Below the pieces are notes generated by a model that saw only the letters and a program-made list of their open reading frames with translations, had not been told where the DNA came from and made no database searches. From assembly GCA_015272155.1 (NCBI GenBank), contig JACYME010000196.1, forward strand, positions 1 through 42,854: DNA of 42,854 bases, read 5' to 3'. Origin of the DNA: Leptolyngbyaceae cyanobacterium T60_A2020_046 (GTDB taxonomy: Bacteria > Cyanobacteriota > Cyanobacteriia > Phormidesmidales > Phormidesmidaceae). A program made the position numbers and the translations under genes. How positions within the stretch are numbered: position 1 is the first letter of the stretch; each line of letters starts with the position of its first letter. Of this stretch, positions 17,065 to 25,639 are shown piece after piece.

Positions 17065-17724
17065 TTAGGGGGAAGAGGAGGTTCGGCGTCGCCATAGGAG
17101 CGGTAGCAGGGAAAGCCCGGTGAGCCCTAATAGGGCAAGGCCGAGTTGCCCGACGCCCTGCCCCGCGATCGCAGCTTCCCCGGCTCGACCCAGCCATGTG
17201 TAGATCAGTGTTCCGGGCGCAATGCCGATGAGGGTGCCTAGGGCATAGGCCCTAGTGGAAACGGAGGTGAGCCCAAAGAGGAAGTTGACGAGGTTAAAGG
17301 GCGAGACGGGCGCGAACCGGACGGCTAAAACGCAGTAGAACGAATGGGTATCAAGGATTTTGTCCATGCGCCGGAAAAGGCGATGTCGCCCGAAGCGATC
17401 GCGAAACCAGTCTTTTAGGAGATAGCGAGCGACCCAAAACGCTGCGATCGCCCCTAGGGTTGCCCCCATCAGCGACCACAGCGTCCCCCACCACAGCCCA
17501 AACTTGATGCCCCCCGCGAGCACAAGCACCGTGCCGGGGATGCCGATAACCGTGGCAAGCACATGTGCGCCCACAAAGGCGGGCACCGTCCAGTGCCCCA
17601 GGACACAGAGCCAGCCAAACACTGCTTGAAAATCCAGCAGGCTCCGGATTTGGCGACCATATATCGCGATTCCGCAGCCCAGCATGACCAAGAGCCAAAA
17701 AGTCGGTTTTCGCAGGATTGCCAT
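17065..17724 (-). CDS. TVP38/TMEM64 family membrane protein
   Basis: A 219-residue integral membrane protein of the DedA/SNARE-associated (VTT domain) superfamily, linked in other organisms to lipid scrambling and membrane homeostasis. Hydrophobic segments fall at about 8-25, 42-70 (including GIPGTVLVLAGGIKFG), 78-95 and 150-215. The family signature is clear: FAPVSPFNLVNFLFGLT followed by GTLIGIAPGTLIYTWLG. It is followed on the same strand by nothing; its upstream neighbour at 17880-18692 is a longer paralogue, 155 bp away. Confidence 0.85.
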   Translation of the reverse strand: MAILRKPTFWLLVMLGCGIAIYGRQIRSLLDFQAVFGWLCVLGHWTVPAFVGAHVLATVIGIPGTVLVLAGGIKFGLWWGTLWSLMGATLGAIAAFWVARYLLKDWFRDRFGRHRLFRRMDKILDTHSFYCVLAVRFAPVSPFNLVNFLFGLTSVSTRAYALGTLIGIAPGTLIYTWLGRAGEAAIAGQGVGQLGLALLGLTGLSLLPLLWRRRTSSSP

Positions 17725-17879
17725 CGGCGTTACGCTTGCTTACGGCGTGAACACGGGGTGGGGGCGCGATCGCGACAACCGAAGGATTGTCTGGTCAAAA
17801 CACGCGATCTTCCCCTATAGATACGCAGGTGAGGAGAAAACAGATTTTAGGGATGAGCTATCTCGCCTAAGATGCTCAA

Positions 17880-18692
17880 TCAGGACCGGCTGACCACCGC
17901 ATCATCGGGATCTGCAACCTCTGGCACCGCTTCTTGCAAAGCTTTGCGTGCCACGCGAGTCACATAGAGCGTCACCGCAACCGTTGCCACAAAGGCAATG
18001 ATCCGAATCGCCCAGGTCACAGTGGGATTGCTTGGAGCCTCGCCCGTGCCTAAGGTGGCGAGGTTGCCCGCCAGTGACCCCAGATAGACGTACATCACCG
18101 TGCCGGGAATAATGCCTGTGGTGCCGATGACGTAATCTTTAACGGATACCTTCGTGAGGCCCAAGGCATAGTTCAACAGATTGAAGGGAAAGGCGGGCGA
18201 CAGGCGAATCAGAAAAATGATTTTGCGGCCTTCCCGTCCGATCGCCTCGTCAATGCTGGTGAACTTGCGACGCCCCGCAATTTTTTTGCCAATCCAATCG
18301 CGGGCGAGATATCGCCCCACCAGAAAGGCCGCCGTTGCGCCCAGCATTGCCCCAATGAAGACAAACAGGGAGCCTTTGACCACACCAAACACCACCCCAG
18401 CCCCGAGGGTGACCACAGAGGCGGGTAAAAACGCTACGGTGACAATCACATAAAGCACGATGAAGGCGATGGGAGCGGTCGCCCCCAATCCATCGATCCA
18501 GGCGAGGGCATTGACCAAGTACATTTGAAACTGATTGACCATGCTGGGAGCGTCATTGCCAGCGGCTTCTTGGGCAAACAAGGGCAACATTGGCCACAGC
18601 AAAAAAGCACCTGTCATAATGACCAGCCCGCGCAGGACGCGCGTTGAACGTCGGGTTAATAATGACCGGATTTGCGTTGAAAGAGAAGGCAT
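17880..18692 (-). CDS. TVP38/TMEM64 family membrane protein (longer paralogue)
   Basis: A 270-residue paralogue of the protein at 17065-17724. A signal-like hydrophobic segment at about 20-40 ends near FAQEAAG, followed by a loop and the VTT-domain helices. Signature segments are VAFLPASVVTLGAGVVFGVV, RLSPAFPFNLLNYALGLTKV and GTTGIIPGTVMYVYLGSLAG. It has an extra N-terminal region relative to its neighbour. It shares strand and order with the second copy, consistent with tandem duplication followed by divergence; the 155-bp gap leaves cotranscription open. Confidence 0.85.
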   Translation of the reverse strand: MPSLSTQIRSLLTRRSTRVLRGLVIMTGAFLLWPMLPLFAQEAAGNDAPSMVNQFQMYLVNALAWIDGLGATAPIAFIVLYVIVTVAFLPASVVTLGAGVVFGVVKGSLFVFIGAMLGATAAFLVGRYLARDWIGKKIAGRRKFTSIDEAIGREGRKIIFLIRLSPAFPFNLLNYALGLTKVSVKDYVIGTTGIIPGTVMYVYLGSLAGNLATLGTGEAPSNPTVTWAIRIIAFVATVAVTLYVTRVARKALQEAVPEVADPDDAVVSRS

Positions 18693-18823
18693 GGGTTAAG
18701 GGCTCCAAGTAAAACAGTCGGTAACTTTGTCGAGAACTCGGTCATCGAAAACCAGCGACACGCCGCACACTCAAACTCAGACCAGCCTTTTGGGGGCGAT
18801 CGCGATCCAGTCCACCCAGCGGA

Positions 18824-19834
18824 CTACACGAGCGCCCCACCACAACTCGACCCACTCCCCGCCGTACACCCAAAGCAGTGGGGGCGCGTCTGAACCTGCT
18901 CGATCACATCGAGACAGCCTGCGGACAGCAAACCCGCTAAGGTCAGGGGTTGCCCATCGGGGGTTTGGGCGGGCACCCCGGCCATTTGGTTGAAGTCACA
19001 GTCGTACACCTGGCCGAGGTAATCGATCGACAGCTCATCGCGGCACATCAGCCCCGCGACGGTGGCCGGGTTATGGTTCTCAGCCAAAAACTGGATATAG
19101 GGCGTCAGCAGCTTGCGGTGTTCTAGATGAAAGCGGGTGCGGCCAATGGGCAGATTGGTGATGGTCAACAACTGGTTAAAGGCGATCGCGAAATGGTCAG
19201 CAAGGTATGCTTTGTAATCTTGCTCTAGGCCCTGCTGGCTGGGCGTCAGCCGAAAGGGCTCTGCCGTGGGCACAGGTGGGTTATAAACCAAATCGAGCAC
19301 CAGGTTTGGGTCGCGACCATAGCCCCGCGCATTGAGCTGCTGGATAGCCCGAATCGAGTTGTTGTAGACGCCTGGGCCGCGCATTTTGTCTACGTTGTCT
19401 TGCAGGTAGCAGGGCAGCGAGGCCACGACCCGCACCTGATGCTGGGCAAAATAATCCGGCAGGTCTTCATACCCTGGCTCAAAGAAAATGGTCAGATTTG
19501 ATCGCACAATGATCGACTTGCCCAGCGATCGCGCCTTTTCCACCAAGGGCCGAAACCCAAAGTTCATCTCTGGCGCACCACCCGTCAAATCCACGGTATG
19601 AATTTGCGGGAAGCGATCGAGCACCGTCAACAATTGTGCTAACACGGTGGACGACAACTCCTCTGTGCGGTGGGGGCCAGCTTCCACATGGCAGTGGGTA
19701 CAAGCCAAGTTGCAGCGTCGCCCCAAATTTATCTGCAACACACGCACAGTGCGCTTGGTGAGGGGTTGACGCAGAGCCGTCTCAAAGCTGGGCTCAGGAG
19801 CAGAATTGTGGACAGTCGGACGAGAGAGAACCAT
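18824..19834 (-). CDS. arsS: Radical SAM enzyme, ArsS-like (arsenosugar biosynthesis)
   Basis: A 336-residue radical SAM protein. The [4Fe-4S]/SAM site is CNLACTHC, a CX3CX2C motif at about 41-48 after LQINLGRRC. TGGAPEMNFGFRPLVE continues the SAM fold. The C-terminal cysteine-rich tail (CRDELSIDYLGQVYDCDFNQ, then CFGCTAGSGSSCGG) matches the DUF3641-type region of ArsS, which joins the SAM 5'-deoxyadenosyl group to dimethylarsenic in arsenosugar synthesis. Identity rests on recalled family architecture; a related radical SAM/Cys-rich protein with another substrate is possible. No arsM is nearby. It is divergent from the histidine kinase at 20329. Confidence 0.75.
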   Translation of the reverse strand: MVLSRPTVHNSAPEPSFETALRQPLTKRTVRVLQINLGRRCNLACTHCHVEAGPHRTEELSSTVLAQLLTVLDRFPQIHTVDLTGGAPEMNFGFRPLVEKARSLGKSIIVRSNLTIFFEPGYEDLPDYFAQHQVRVVASLPCYLQDNVDKMRGPGVYNNSIRAIQQLNARGYGRDPNLVLDLVYNPPVPTAEPFRLTPSQQGLEQDYKAYLADHFAIAFNQLLTITNLPIGRTRFHLEHRKLLTPYIQFLAENHNPATVAGLMCRDELSIDYLGQVYDCDFNQMAGVPAQTPDGQPLTLAGLLSAGCLDVIEQVQTRPHCFGCTAGSGSSCGGALV

Positions 19835-20328
19835 AAACCGTATTCAGTCGTAAAAGGTCAAAAGTGTTTGGATGATATCGTGTGGGCCACTGCGCAACTG
19901 CAACCTGCAACGCGAAAGTGACAGGATTGTATCCTGAGTTCGCTGCGCGGGCAGGGGTCGCCAAGTTACAAGGGTGGGAGTGGGCGTTACCCTCATCCCA
20001 AACCCTTCTCCCCAGGGAGAAGGGCTTAAAAGGCAGTTTCCCTCTTCCCTCGAGAGAGGGCTAGGGTGAGGGGCGCGGGAGCGTTCATCCCCAGATGCAG
20101 CAACGCCGGTGGGAGCGATCGCGAAATGCGTGTTTTGGAGGCTTCTCGTTGAGTAACATCAGGACAATGGGCAGATGCGCAGGCCAAACCCCGATGTTGC
20201 CTATTGAACGAGGCACAACTGAAATTTCCCTGAGAAGATAGAACGAACTCCATGAGGACTGAAATCAGGGATTTCTCAGGATCCCCTGTTAGCGTGAAGC
20301 CATCCTGTTTTTTGATGAACCCAGACTG
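19835..20328. other. Intergenic region holding a dispersed repeat
   Basis: Divergent region between arsS (-) and the histidine kinase (+). Apart from the repeat at 19990-20073 I see no gene. A 157-residue minus-strand open frame here translates the repeat and antisense kinase sequence and is not credible. Confidence 0.5.
19990..20073. repeat. Dispersed palindromic repeat (CCCTCATCCC...GGGTGAGGGG type)
   Basis: CCCTCATCCC opens and TAGGGTGAGGGG closes the element. Between them are a hairpin CCCTTCTCCCC/AGGGAGAAGGG and a second, CCCTCTTCCCTC/GAGAGAGGG. This nested pattern matches a repeat I recall as widely scattered in filamentous cyanobacterial intergenic DNA. No coding capacity. Confidence 0.6.
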
Positions 20329-21762
20329 ATGAGTCGCCATCGCGATCGCCCTGTCTACTTCCGCCGTTGGCTCAACCCAAACTCCATTGGGTTTCGGCTC
20401 ACGGTGGGCGTGGTGCTGGCAATGGCGATCGGCATGGGCAGCATCGCGGGATGGATGAGCTGGCACATGCAGCGTGTACTCCTCGAAGGGCATAAGCAAG
20501 CGACAGGCACTATCTCAAAACGCTTTGCCCAAGACGTTGCCCTTTACGAAGAAATGATGACGCGCCCCGAAGCGCTTCAGCGTGTGATTGATGTGCGGGC
20601 CTATGGCGACACCGCGATTTGGATTCGGGATTCTTCGGGGGCCATCATCGCCCAGTCGGATACGCTCAATACCAGCACCTGGCAGACCGATGGCCTCAAT
20701 GATCAGCTTCAGGCTATCGGGCCGGAGCAGTGGGCCGGGATTTTGCCCCTTGGTGATCGCTACATTGCGCTGTGCGTCGGCCCGCTTATCCTTGGAGATG
20801 AGGAAGTCGGCACCCTGTTTGTGGTGAATGACATTACCCAAGACCGCCAGAGCTTCTTGATTGTGACGCGCAACCTGATCGCCGTAACGGGGGCCGTGAT
20901 GTTGGTTTTGGCGATCGCCGTTGCCATCTACGTCCGGCGATCGCTCTATCCCCTCAAGGCCATGAGCCAGCGCATCAATGCCGTCACCCCCACCGGGCTC
21001 GACGCCACCCGCCTACACCTCGACCATGCCCCCAGCGAAGTGCAGGAACTCGCCCAAACCTTTGATCAAACCCTGTCTCGTCTTGCCCAAGCCTGGGATC
21101 AGCAACGCCGCTTGGTGGGCAATGTCTCCCATGAGCTGCGCACGCCGCTGACCCTGGTGCAGGGTTATCTCCAAAGCACGCTGCGCCGCTGTGATACCCT
21201 GACTGAGCCCCAGCGCGATGGCCTGGAAACTGCCGCTGCCGAAACCGAGCGCACCATTCATATCCTGCAAGATCTCTTGGTGTTGGCGCGGGCCAGCACC
21301 GGCCATCTCAATCTCCATTTGGATTCCCATGATTTGAAGCCCATTGTGTTGGATGCGATCGCGATCGCCGATGCCAGCGGCCATCGCGTCCAGGCACAGA
21401 TCCTGACGGCTCCGCTTACCGCCCGGGTCGATCCTGGAGCCCTACGCCAAGTGCTGGTCAACCTCATTGACAATGCATTGAACCATTCTGCGCCCCCTGC
21501 CCCAGTCACGGTCACGCTGTCCCGCGAGGGGGCATGGGCGATGGTCGAAGTCCGCGATCGCGGGCGGGGCATTCCCCAGGTCGATCAACGCGAAATCTTC
21601 GAGCCGTTCTATCGGGTCGATGCCGATCGTAGTCGCAAAACGGGCGGCACTGGCCTCGGCCTCTCGATTGTAAAAACCCTTGTGGAAGCCATGCAGGGCT
21701 CCGTTGCCGTGCAGTCTTACCTAGGGGAAGGCAGCACCTTTATCGTCCGGTTAGTGGTTTAG
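20329..21762 (+). CDS. Membrane-bound sensor histidine kinase (HAMP-HisKA-HATPase)
   Basis: A 477-residue orthodox sensor kinase. TM1 is at about 20-44 (FRLTVGVVLAMAIGMGSIAG), a periplasmic sensor domain at about 45-180, TM2 at about 184-207 (LIAVTGAVMLVLAIAVAIYV), then a HAMP linker. HisKA has the phospho-acceptor His268 in NVSHELRTPLTLVQGYL. The ATPase domain shows VNLIDNALNHS (N box), VRDRGRGIP (G1), FEPFYRV (F) and GGTGLGLSIVKTL (G2). All catalytic boxes are intact. The cognate response regulator starts 10 bp downstream, kinase first. The periplasmic domain has no recognisable ligand motif, so the stimulus is unknown. Confidence 0.92.
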   Translation: MSRHRDRPVYFRRWLNPNSIGFRLTVGVVLAMAIGMGSIAGWMSWHMQRVLLEGHKQATGTISKRFAQDVALYEEMMTRPEALQRVIDVRAYGDTAIWIRDSSGAIIAQSDTLNTSTWQTDGLNDQLQAIGPEQWAGILPLGDRYIALCVGPLILGDEEVGTLFVVNDITQDRQSFLIVTRNLIAVTGAVMLVLAIAVAIYVRRSLYPLKAMSQRINAVTPTGLDATRLHLDHAPSEVQELAQTFDQTLSRLAQAWDQQRRLVGNVSHELRTPLTLVQGYLQSTLRRCDTLTEPQRDGLETAAAETERTIHILQDLLVLARASTGHLNLHLDSHDLKPIVLDAIAIADASGHRVQAQILTAPLTARVDPGALRQVLVNLIDNALNHSAPPAPVTVTLSREGAWAMVEVRDRGRGIPQVDQREIFEPFYRVDADRSRKTGGTGLGLSIVKTLVEAMQGSVAVQSYLGEGSTFIVRLVV

Positions 21763-21772
21763 GAGACGTGCC

Positions 21773-22447
21773 ATGACGCCCAAAATCTTGCTCGTTGAAG
21801 ATGAGGAAAAACTTGCCCAATTTATTCAAATGGAGCTGGGCTATGAAGGGTACGAGGTCACCGTGACCCATGATGGGCTGTCGGGGCTGATGGCGGCCCG
21901 TGATCGCGAGCCCGACCTAATCTTGCTGGATTGGATGATGCCCGGCCTCTCTGGGATTGAGGTGTGCCGCCGCCTGCGCTCGACGGGGGTCAGCGTCCCG
22001 GTGATTTTGCTCACGGCCAAGGATGATATCAGCGATCGCGTCACGGGCCTCGATGCCGGGGCCGATGATTATGTCGTCAAACCCTTCAGCATTGAAGAAT
22101 TACTTGCCCGCGTCCGGGCTCACCTCCGTCGCAACCAACCCCAAGAGGTCGATGGGCTCCAGTTTCAAGACCTCACCCTTAATCGCAAAACACGCGAGGT
22201 CATGCGCGGCGATCGCAGCATCGAACTCACGGCAAAGGAATTTGACCTGCTGGACTACCTAATGAGCCATCCACGCCAAGTGCTCACCCGCGATCGCATC
22301 CTAGAAGAAGTCTGGGGCTACGACTTTATGGGCGACTCCAACATCATTGAAGTCTACGTGCGCTACCTTCGCCTCAAACTGGAAGCAGAAGGTGAAACCC
22401 GCCTGATTCAAACCGTGCGCGGAGTCGGCTACGTCCTGAAAGATTAG
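21773..22447 (+). CDS. OmpR/PhoB-family response regulator
   Basis: A 224-residue regulator partnered with the kinase 10 bp upstream. The receiver domain has acidic residues Glu9-Asp10-Glu11 (VEDEE), phospho-acceptor Asp53 in LILLDWMMPG, Thr in LLTAKDD and the Lys-Pro of VVKPFS. The winged-helix output domain runs from about 125 to 224 (LTAKEFDLLDYLMSHPRQVL then TRDRILEEVWGY, ending TVRGVGYVLKD). It activates or represses promoters through direct repeats when phosphorylated. Targets are unknown; I cannot match it to a named cyanobacterial regulator. Confidence 0.92.
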   Translation: MTPKILLVEDEEKLAQFIQMELGYEGYEVTVTHDGLSGLMAARDREPDLILLDWMMPGLSGIEVCRRLRSTGVSVPVILLTAKDDISDRVTGLDAGADDYVVKPFSIEELLARVRAHLRRNQPQEVDGLQFQDLTLNRKTREVMRGDRSIELTAKEFDLLDYLMSHPRQVLTRDRILEEVWGYDFMGDSNIIEVYVRYLRLKLEAEGETRLIQTVRGVGYVLKD

Positions 22448-22514
22448 GCAGTGGCCACAATTCAGCAACCGCCAGGGAGAGAGAAGGCGGCACACATGCC
22501 CTGACCGCGTGGCA

Positions 22515-23525
22515 TCACTTCCCAGAGATACTCAGGCGTCTCTTAGGAAAGCGCTCCTTGAGCAGCAACCACAAAAATGGCATATCCCGCAGCAGATATC
22601 GCTTCCAGAGCCGTCTTGGTTCAGACAATAAGCGATGCAGCCACTCTAGCCCTAGGGTGCTCAACAGTTTGGGCGATCGCGGCTTGCAGCCCGCCTCAAA
22701 ATCTAAGGTCGCGCCCAAGCCCATAAAAATGTCAATGGAAGGGAGTTGGTCGCGGTACTTGACGATCCACTTTTCCTGCTTAGGCGCACCAACGCCCACC
22801 ACCAGCACATTGGCCGATGACGCGCGGATCATCTCCACAATGCGCTGACACTCTGCTTCATCTTTTTCAAATCCATAGGAAGGCGAGTGAGCGGCGACCA
22901 CAATCTCCCGGCCAATCCGAGCATTGAGGTTTGCCTGGGCTTTTTGAGGAACGCCCTCTGCTCCGCCTAACAAAAAGATCCGAATCTCGGGATTCTCGCG
23001 ATGGTACTCACAAAACGCTGCCAGCAAATCAGAACCCGAAATTTTAGCTTTGAGGGGGGTTCCTAAAAACCGGGACGCATAGAGCAAAACCTGACTGTCA
23101 CACACACGGTAGTCGGCTTGGGCGTAGGCACTGCGGAAGTCCGCGTCATGGCGCAGGGTCATCAAATGGTCAACATTTGGCGTAAACACCACGCCTCGCC
23201 GTAGCCGACTGAGAAACTCCTCCCAAGAGAAGTTATCAATGGCCACCCCCAGAATCTCAATGGATTGCTGGAACGGGTTCGACTGAGGGACGGGGCTTGT
23301 GCTTTCCTGATGTGTTGAGGCGCAAGGATTGCTAAATGTTGCAGAAATCTCAGAATTTGAATCTAATATCGTGTCGGCGGGCGTAAGAGCCGCGCCCGAT
23401 CGCACGTTTAGCGCGCTTTGAACATACGGATTGAAACGATGGGAAAACTGACGGCGCTGCACTGCGTTAGCCCTGGGATACGGGGTATCCGTAGAAATAC
23501 TGCTGGAGTGATCAAAGAGGCGCAT
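22515..23525 (-). CDS. WecG/TagA/CpsF family glycosyltransferase with N-terminal extension
   Basis: A 336-residue GT26 enzyme that transfers an N-acetyl-hexosamine or hexosamine-uronate onto a lipid-linked sugar during surface polysaccharide synthesis. The catalytic domain starts at about residue 88 (IEILGVAIDNFSWEEFLSRL). Its signatures are TPNVDHLMTLRHD, the Asp of VCDSQVLLYASRFLG (canonical form has DG), GAPKQEKWI and LGLEWLHRLLSEPRRLWKRY. About 85 extra residues precede it, rich in Ser, Thr, Asn and Pro and without a signal peptide; they may be disordered, or the true start may lie later (no in-frame ATG is obvious between). It is convergent with the response regulator. Confidence 0.85.
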   Translation of the reverse strand: MRLFDHSSSISTDTPYPRANAVQRRQFSHRFNPYVQSALNVRSGAALTPADTILDSNSEISATFSNPCASTHQESTSPVPQSNPFQQSIEILGVAIDNFSWEEFLSRLRRGVVFTPNVDHLMTLRHDADFRSAYAQADYRVCDSQVLLYASRFLGTPLKAKISGSDLLAAFCEYHRENPEIRIFLLGGAEGVPQKAQANLNARIGREIVVAAHSPSYGFEKDEAECQRIVEMIRASSANVLVVGVGAPKQEKWIVKYRDQLPSIDIFMGLGATLDFEAGCKPRSPKLLSTLGLEWLHRLLSEPRRLWKRYLLRDMPFLWLLLKERFPKRRLSISGK

Positions 23526-23673
23526 AGTGACCTAAAGAGGAAAGTAGTGGGAACAGCGATCGCAGTGGCATCACGCAGATATTGTCAAAAAACTGCTCCG
23601 TTCGCAGGAGTAGACACCTGTTGGAATTGTCCGTTTCGCGGGTGAACCAGCACTCAAGTTCCGTATGTTGGGA

Positions 23674-24100
23674 GTGCGCTCAAGCACATTGGCTTGATAA
23701 AAGGCAGAGGTATGAGAGTTGGTGCGAAAATGGTTCACCTACTGCGGGAAGCACTGAAAAATTACGTATAAACCTTCTTGTGAAACTCTAAGCAAAGTAA
23801 CCCCTCGGAACAACGGTGTTTCATCGGAGAGTGGGTCAACTTGTATCTGATGACACCGCTTGCGATTCAGTAAAAGCACTGAGGTGCTTGTCAGGGCGAC
23901 AATCTTTGCCGCCCGGCCTCACCGGAGATATCCAGAAGTCCTCCGGTCGTGCATGGACGGGGAGGGGAGTAGGGGCTGGGGTAAGTCAATCTGCCCATTA
24001 TTCGGCAATGGCTAACAAGGTGTCGGGGTTCTGCTTCGCGGCGCGTCCTTCGCAAGGGCGAGGCAACCTTTGCACAGGGTTCTGGCTTCTACGCCTCGAT
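23674..24100 (+). mobile_element. Probable 5' fragment of a group II intron (domain I)
   Basis: The segment opens with GTGCG, the group II 5' splice-site consensus, at 23674. It then reads as structured RNA. Hairpins include AAGCAC/GTGCTT (23874-23889), GGGCG/CGCCC (23894-23914) and ACCGGAG/CTCCGGT (23921-23947). The text around 'gttcacctactgcgggaag' (from 23740) and 'ggctaacaaggtg' (from 24009) resembles the domain I of cyanobacterial introns such as those of Thermosynechococcus, as I remember them. No reverse-transcriptase frame and no domain V is present, so it would be a 3'-truncated remnant next to the end of purE. No model was run. Confidence 0.5.
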
Positions 24101-24104
24101 TAGG

Positions 24105-24632
24105 TTAAGAGAGCCCTAACTGGACTAAGTACTGACGATAGCCGATAGCCTCTAGCTGGGTTTGCTTGTCGAGGACTTGGGCTTCTAGGGTTTGGCGATA
24201 ATGCTGCACGCGCTGCAAGAGTGCGCTATCGTGACTGGCGAGAATTTGCACGGCTAAGAGTCCAGCATTTTTGGCATTGCCGATCGCAACTGTGGCCACG
24301 GGGATGCCCCCCGGCATTTGCACAATCGAGTAGAGCGAATCAATCCCGTTGAGGGTTCGGGTCTGCACTGGAACGCCAATCACAGGAAGAGGCGTGAGGG
24401 CGGCGACCATGCCCGGCAGGTGGGCTGCCCCGCCCGCCCCGGCAATGATGACTTGCAGCCCGCGCTGGTGGGCCTGTGTGGCGTAGTCCACCATGCGGTT
24501 GGGGGTGCGGTGGGCGGAGACGATCGCAACTTCGTGGGCAATGTCAAAGTCTTCGCAAACCGCGATCGCGGTTTGCATGGTGGGCAGGTCAGAGTCGCTA
24601 CCCATGATGATCCCGACTTGTGGCCTAGTCAT
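24105..24632 (-). CDS. purE: 5-(Carboxyamino)imidazole ribonucleotide mutase (PurE)
   Basis: Purine synthesis enzyme converting N5-CAIR to 4-carboxyaminoimidazole ribonucleotide; cytosolic, octameric in relatives. It has 175 residues, a little over the usual 165. Motifs are [14 protein letters not shown] at the N-terminus, [30 protein letters not shown] and [20 protein letters not shown]. The ATG at 24632 is chosen because GGAGGAG lies 9 nt upstream; a TTG at 24653 would place that sequence inside the gene. It is divergent from chlM with about 290 bp between. The stop codon is within a few bases of the probable group II intron fragment, which approaches from the other side. Confidence 0.95.
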   Translation of the reverse strand: MTRPQVGIIMGSDSDLPTMQTAIAVCEDFDIAHEVAIVSAHRTPNRMVDYATQAHQRGLQVIIAGAGGAAHLPGMVAALTPLPVIGVPVQTRTLNGIDSLYSIVQMPGGIPVATVAIGNAKNAGLLAVQILASHDSALLQRVQHYRQTLEAQVLDKQTQLEAIGYRQYLVQLGLS

Positions 24633-24923
24633 ACCGTGCTTCTCCTCCAACAAAATCCCGACACCCTCACCGGCGATACGGCAAGCCGCTCATCATCATC
24701 GGTGAAATTGCTCGAGCTGTGAACCATCATGAGAACCTGCATTCGGCTGAAGTGACGTCTGAAGGGCTCTCAGATGGGGCAAATCCCTTGGGCAAAATGC
24801 CTCAGCCCTTGAGGACAAAAGGCGATGACCTTAGTTGCAAAACGTAATAGGATTTAAACCTGAGAAATATTGAATTTCGTGCGTTTTGCTCTGCTCGCTC
24901 GCTCTTTATCCGTGACACATTCT

Positions 24924-25613
24924 ATGACTAACGCCGCTGACGATAAGACCATTGTCCGTGAATATTTCAACGCGACGGGCTTTGAGCGCTGGCGTCGCAT
25001 TTACGGAAATGACGCCACTGTCAACAAGGTGCAGCTCGATATCCGTAAGGGGCACCAGCGCACGGTGGATACGGTGATGGGCTGGCTGCTAGCGGATGAT
25101 AATCTGCAGGGGCTCCCGGTGTGTGATGCGGGGTGCGGGGTGGGAAGTTTGACCATTCCCCTTGCGCAGGCGGGTGCGCGAGTGAATGCCAGTGATATCT
25201 CTGAGAAGATGGTTTCAGAGGCTCGCGATCGCGCCCTAATGGAGCTGAACGCCGACCAAATGCCCAATTTCTACATTTCCGATCTTGAGGAATTGTCGGG
25301 TCGCTTTCACACTGTAATTTGTCTGGATGTGTTGATTCATTATCCCCAGAGCAAGATGGCGAGTATGGTTGAGCATCTAAGCTCGCTGGCGGAGTCGCGT
25401 CTGATTCTGAGCTTTGCGCCAAAGACGCTGTTTTATAGCGCTTTAAAGAAGGTTGGGAGCTTTTTCCCTGGCCCGAGTAAGACGACGCGCGCTTACCTTC
25501 ATGCGGAGCAGGATGTGGTCAAAATTCTAGAGGCCCAGGGCTGGGAAATTGCCCGAAATGATCTGATCAAAACCCGGTTCTATTTCTCGCGAATTCTGGA
25601 AGCGGTGCGTTAA
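24924..25613 (+). CDS. chlM: Magnesium-protoporphyrin IX methyltransferase
   Basis: SAM-dependent enzyme of chlorophyll synthesis that methylates the C13 propionate of Mg-protoporphyrin IX. It has 229 residues, from the ATG at 24924 (MTNAADDKTIVREYFNATGF), the start cyanobacterial homologues use; a TTG at 24870 would add 18 residues. The N-terminal YFNATGFERWRRIYG is characteristic of ChlM/BchM. The SAM-binding motif I is VCDAGCGVGSLTIPLA (66-81), followed by VNASDISEKMVSEA. A class I methyltransferase fold continues to the end. It is convergent with psbD, separated by two hairpins in 305 bp. Confidence 0.93.
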   Translation: MTNAADDKTIVREYFNATGFERWRRIYGNDATVNKVQLDIRKGHQRTVDTVMGWLLADDNLQGLPVCDAGCGVGSLTIPLAQAGARVNASDISEKMVSEARDRALMELNADQMPNFYISDLEELSGRFHTVICLDVLIHYPQSKMASMVEHLSSLAESRLILSFAPKTLFYSALKKVGSFFPGPSKTTRAYLHAEQDVVKILEAQGWEIARNDLIKTRFYFSRILEAVR

Positions 25614-25639
25614 GGCGCGATCGCAGTAAAAAACAGACC

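Noticed and set aside
20026-20499. 157-residue minus-strand frame upstream of the histidine kinase
   Set aside because: It translates the dispersed repeat (PLTLALSRGKRE at its end) and the antisense of the kinase start.
23816-24103. 95-residue plus-strand frame before purE
   Set aside because: It falls in the structured region interpreted as intron domain I and has no recognisable protein features.
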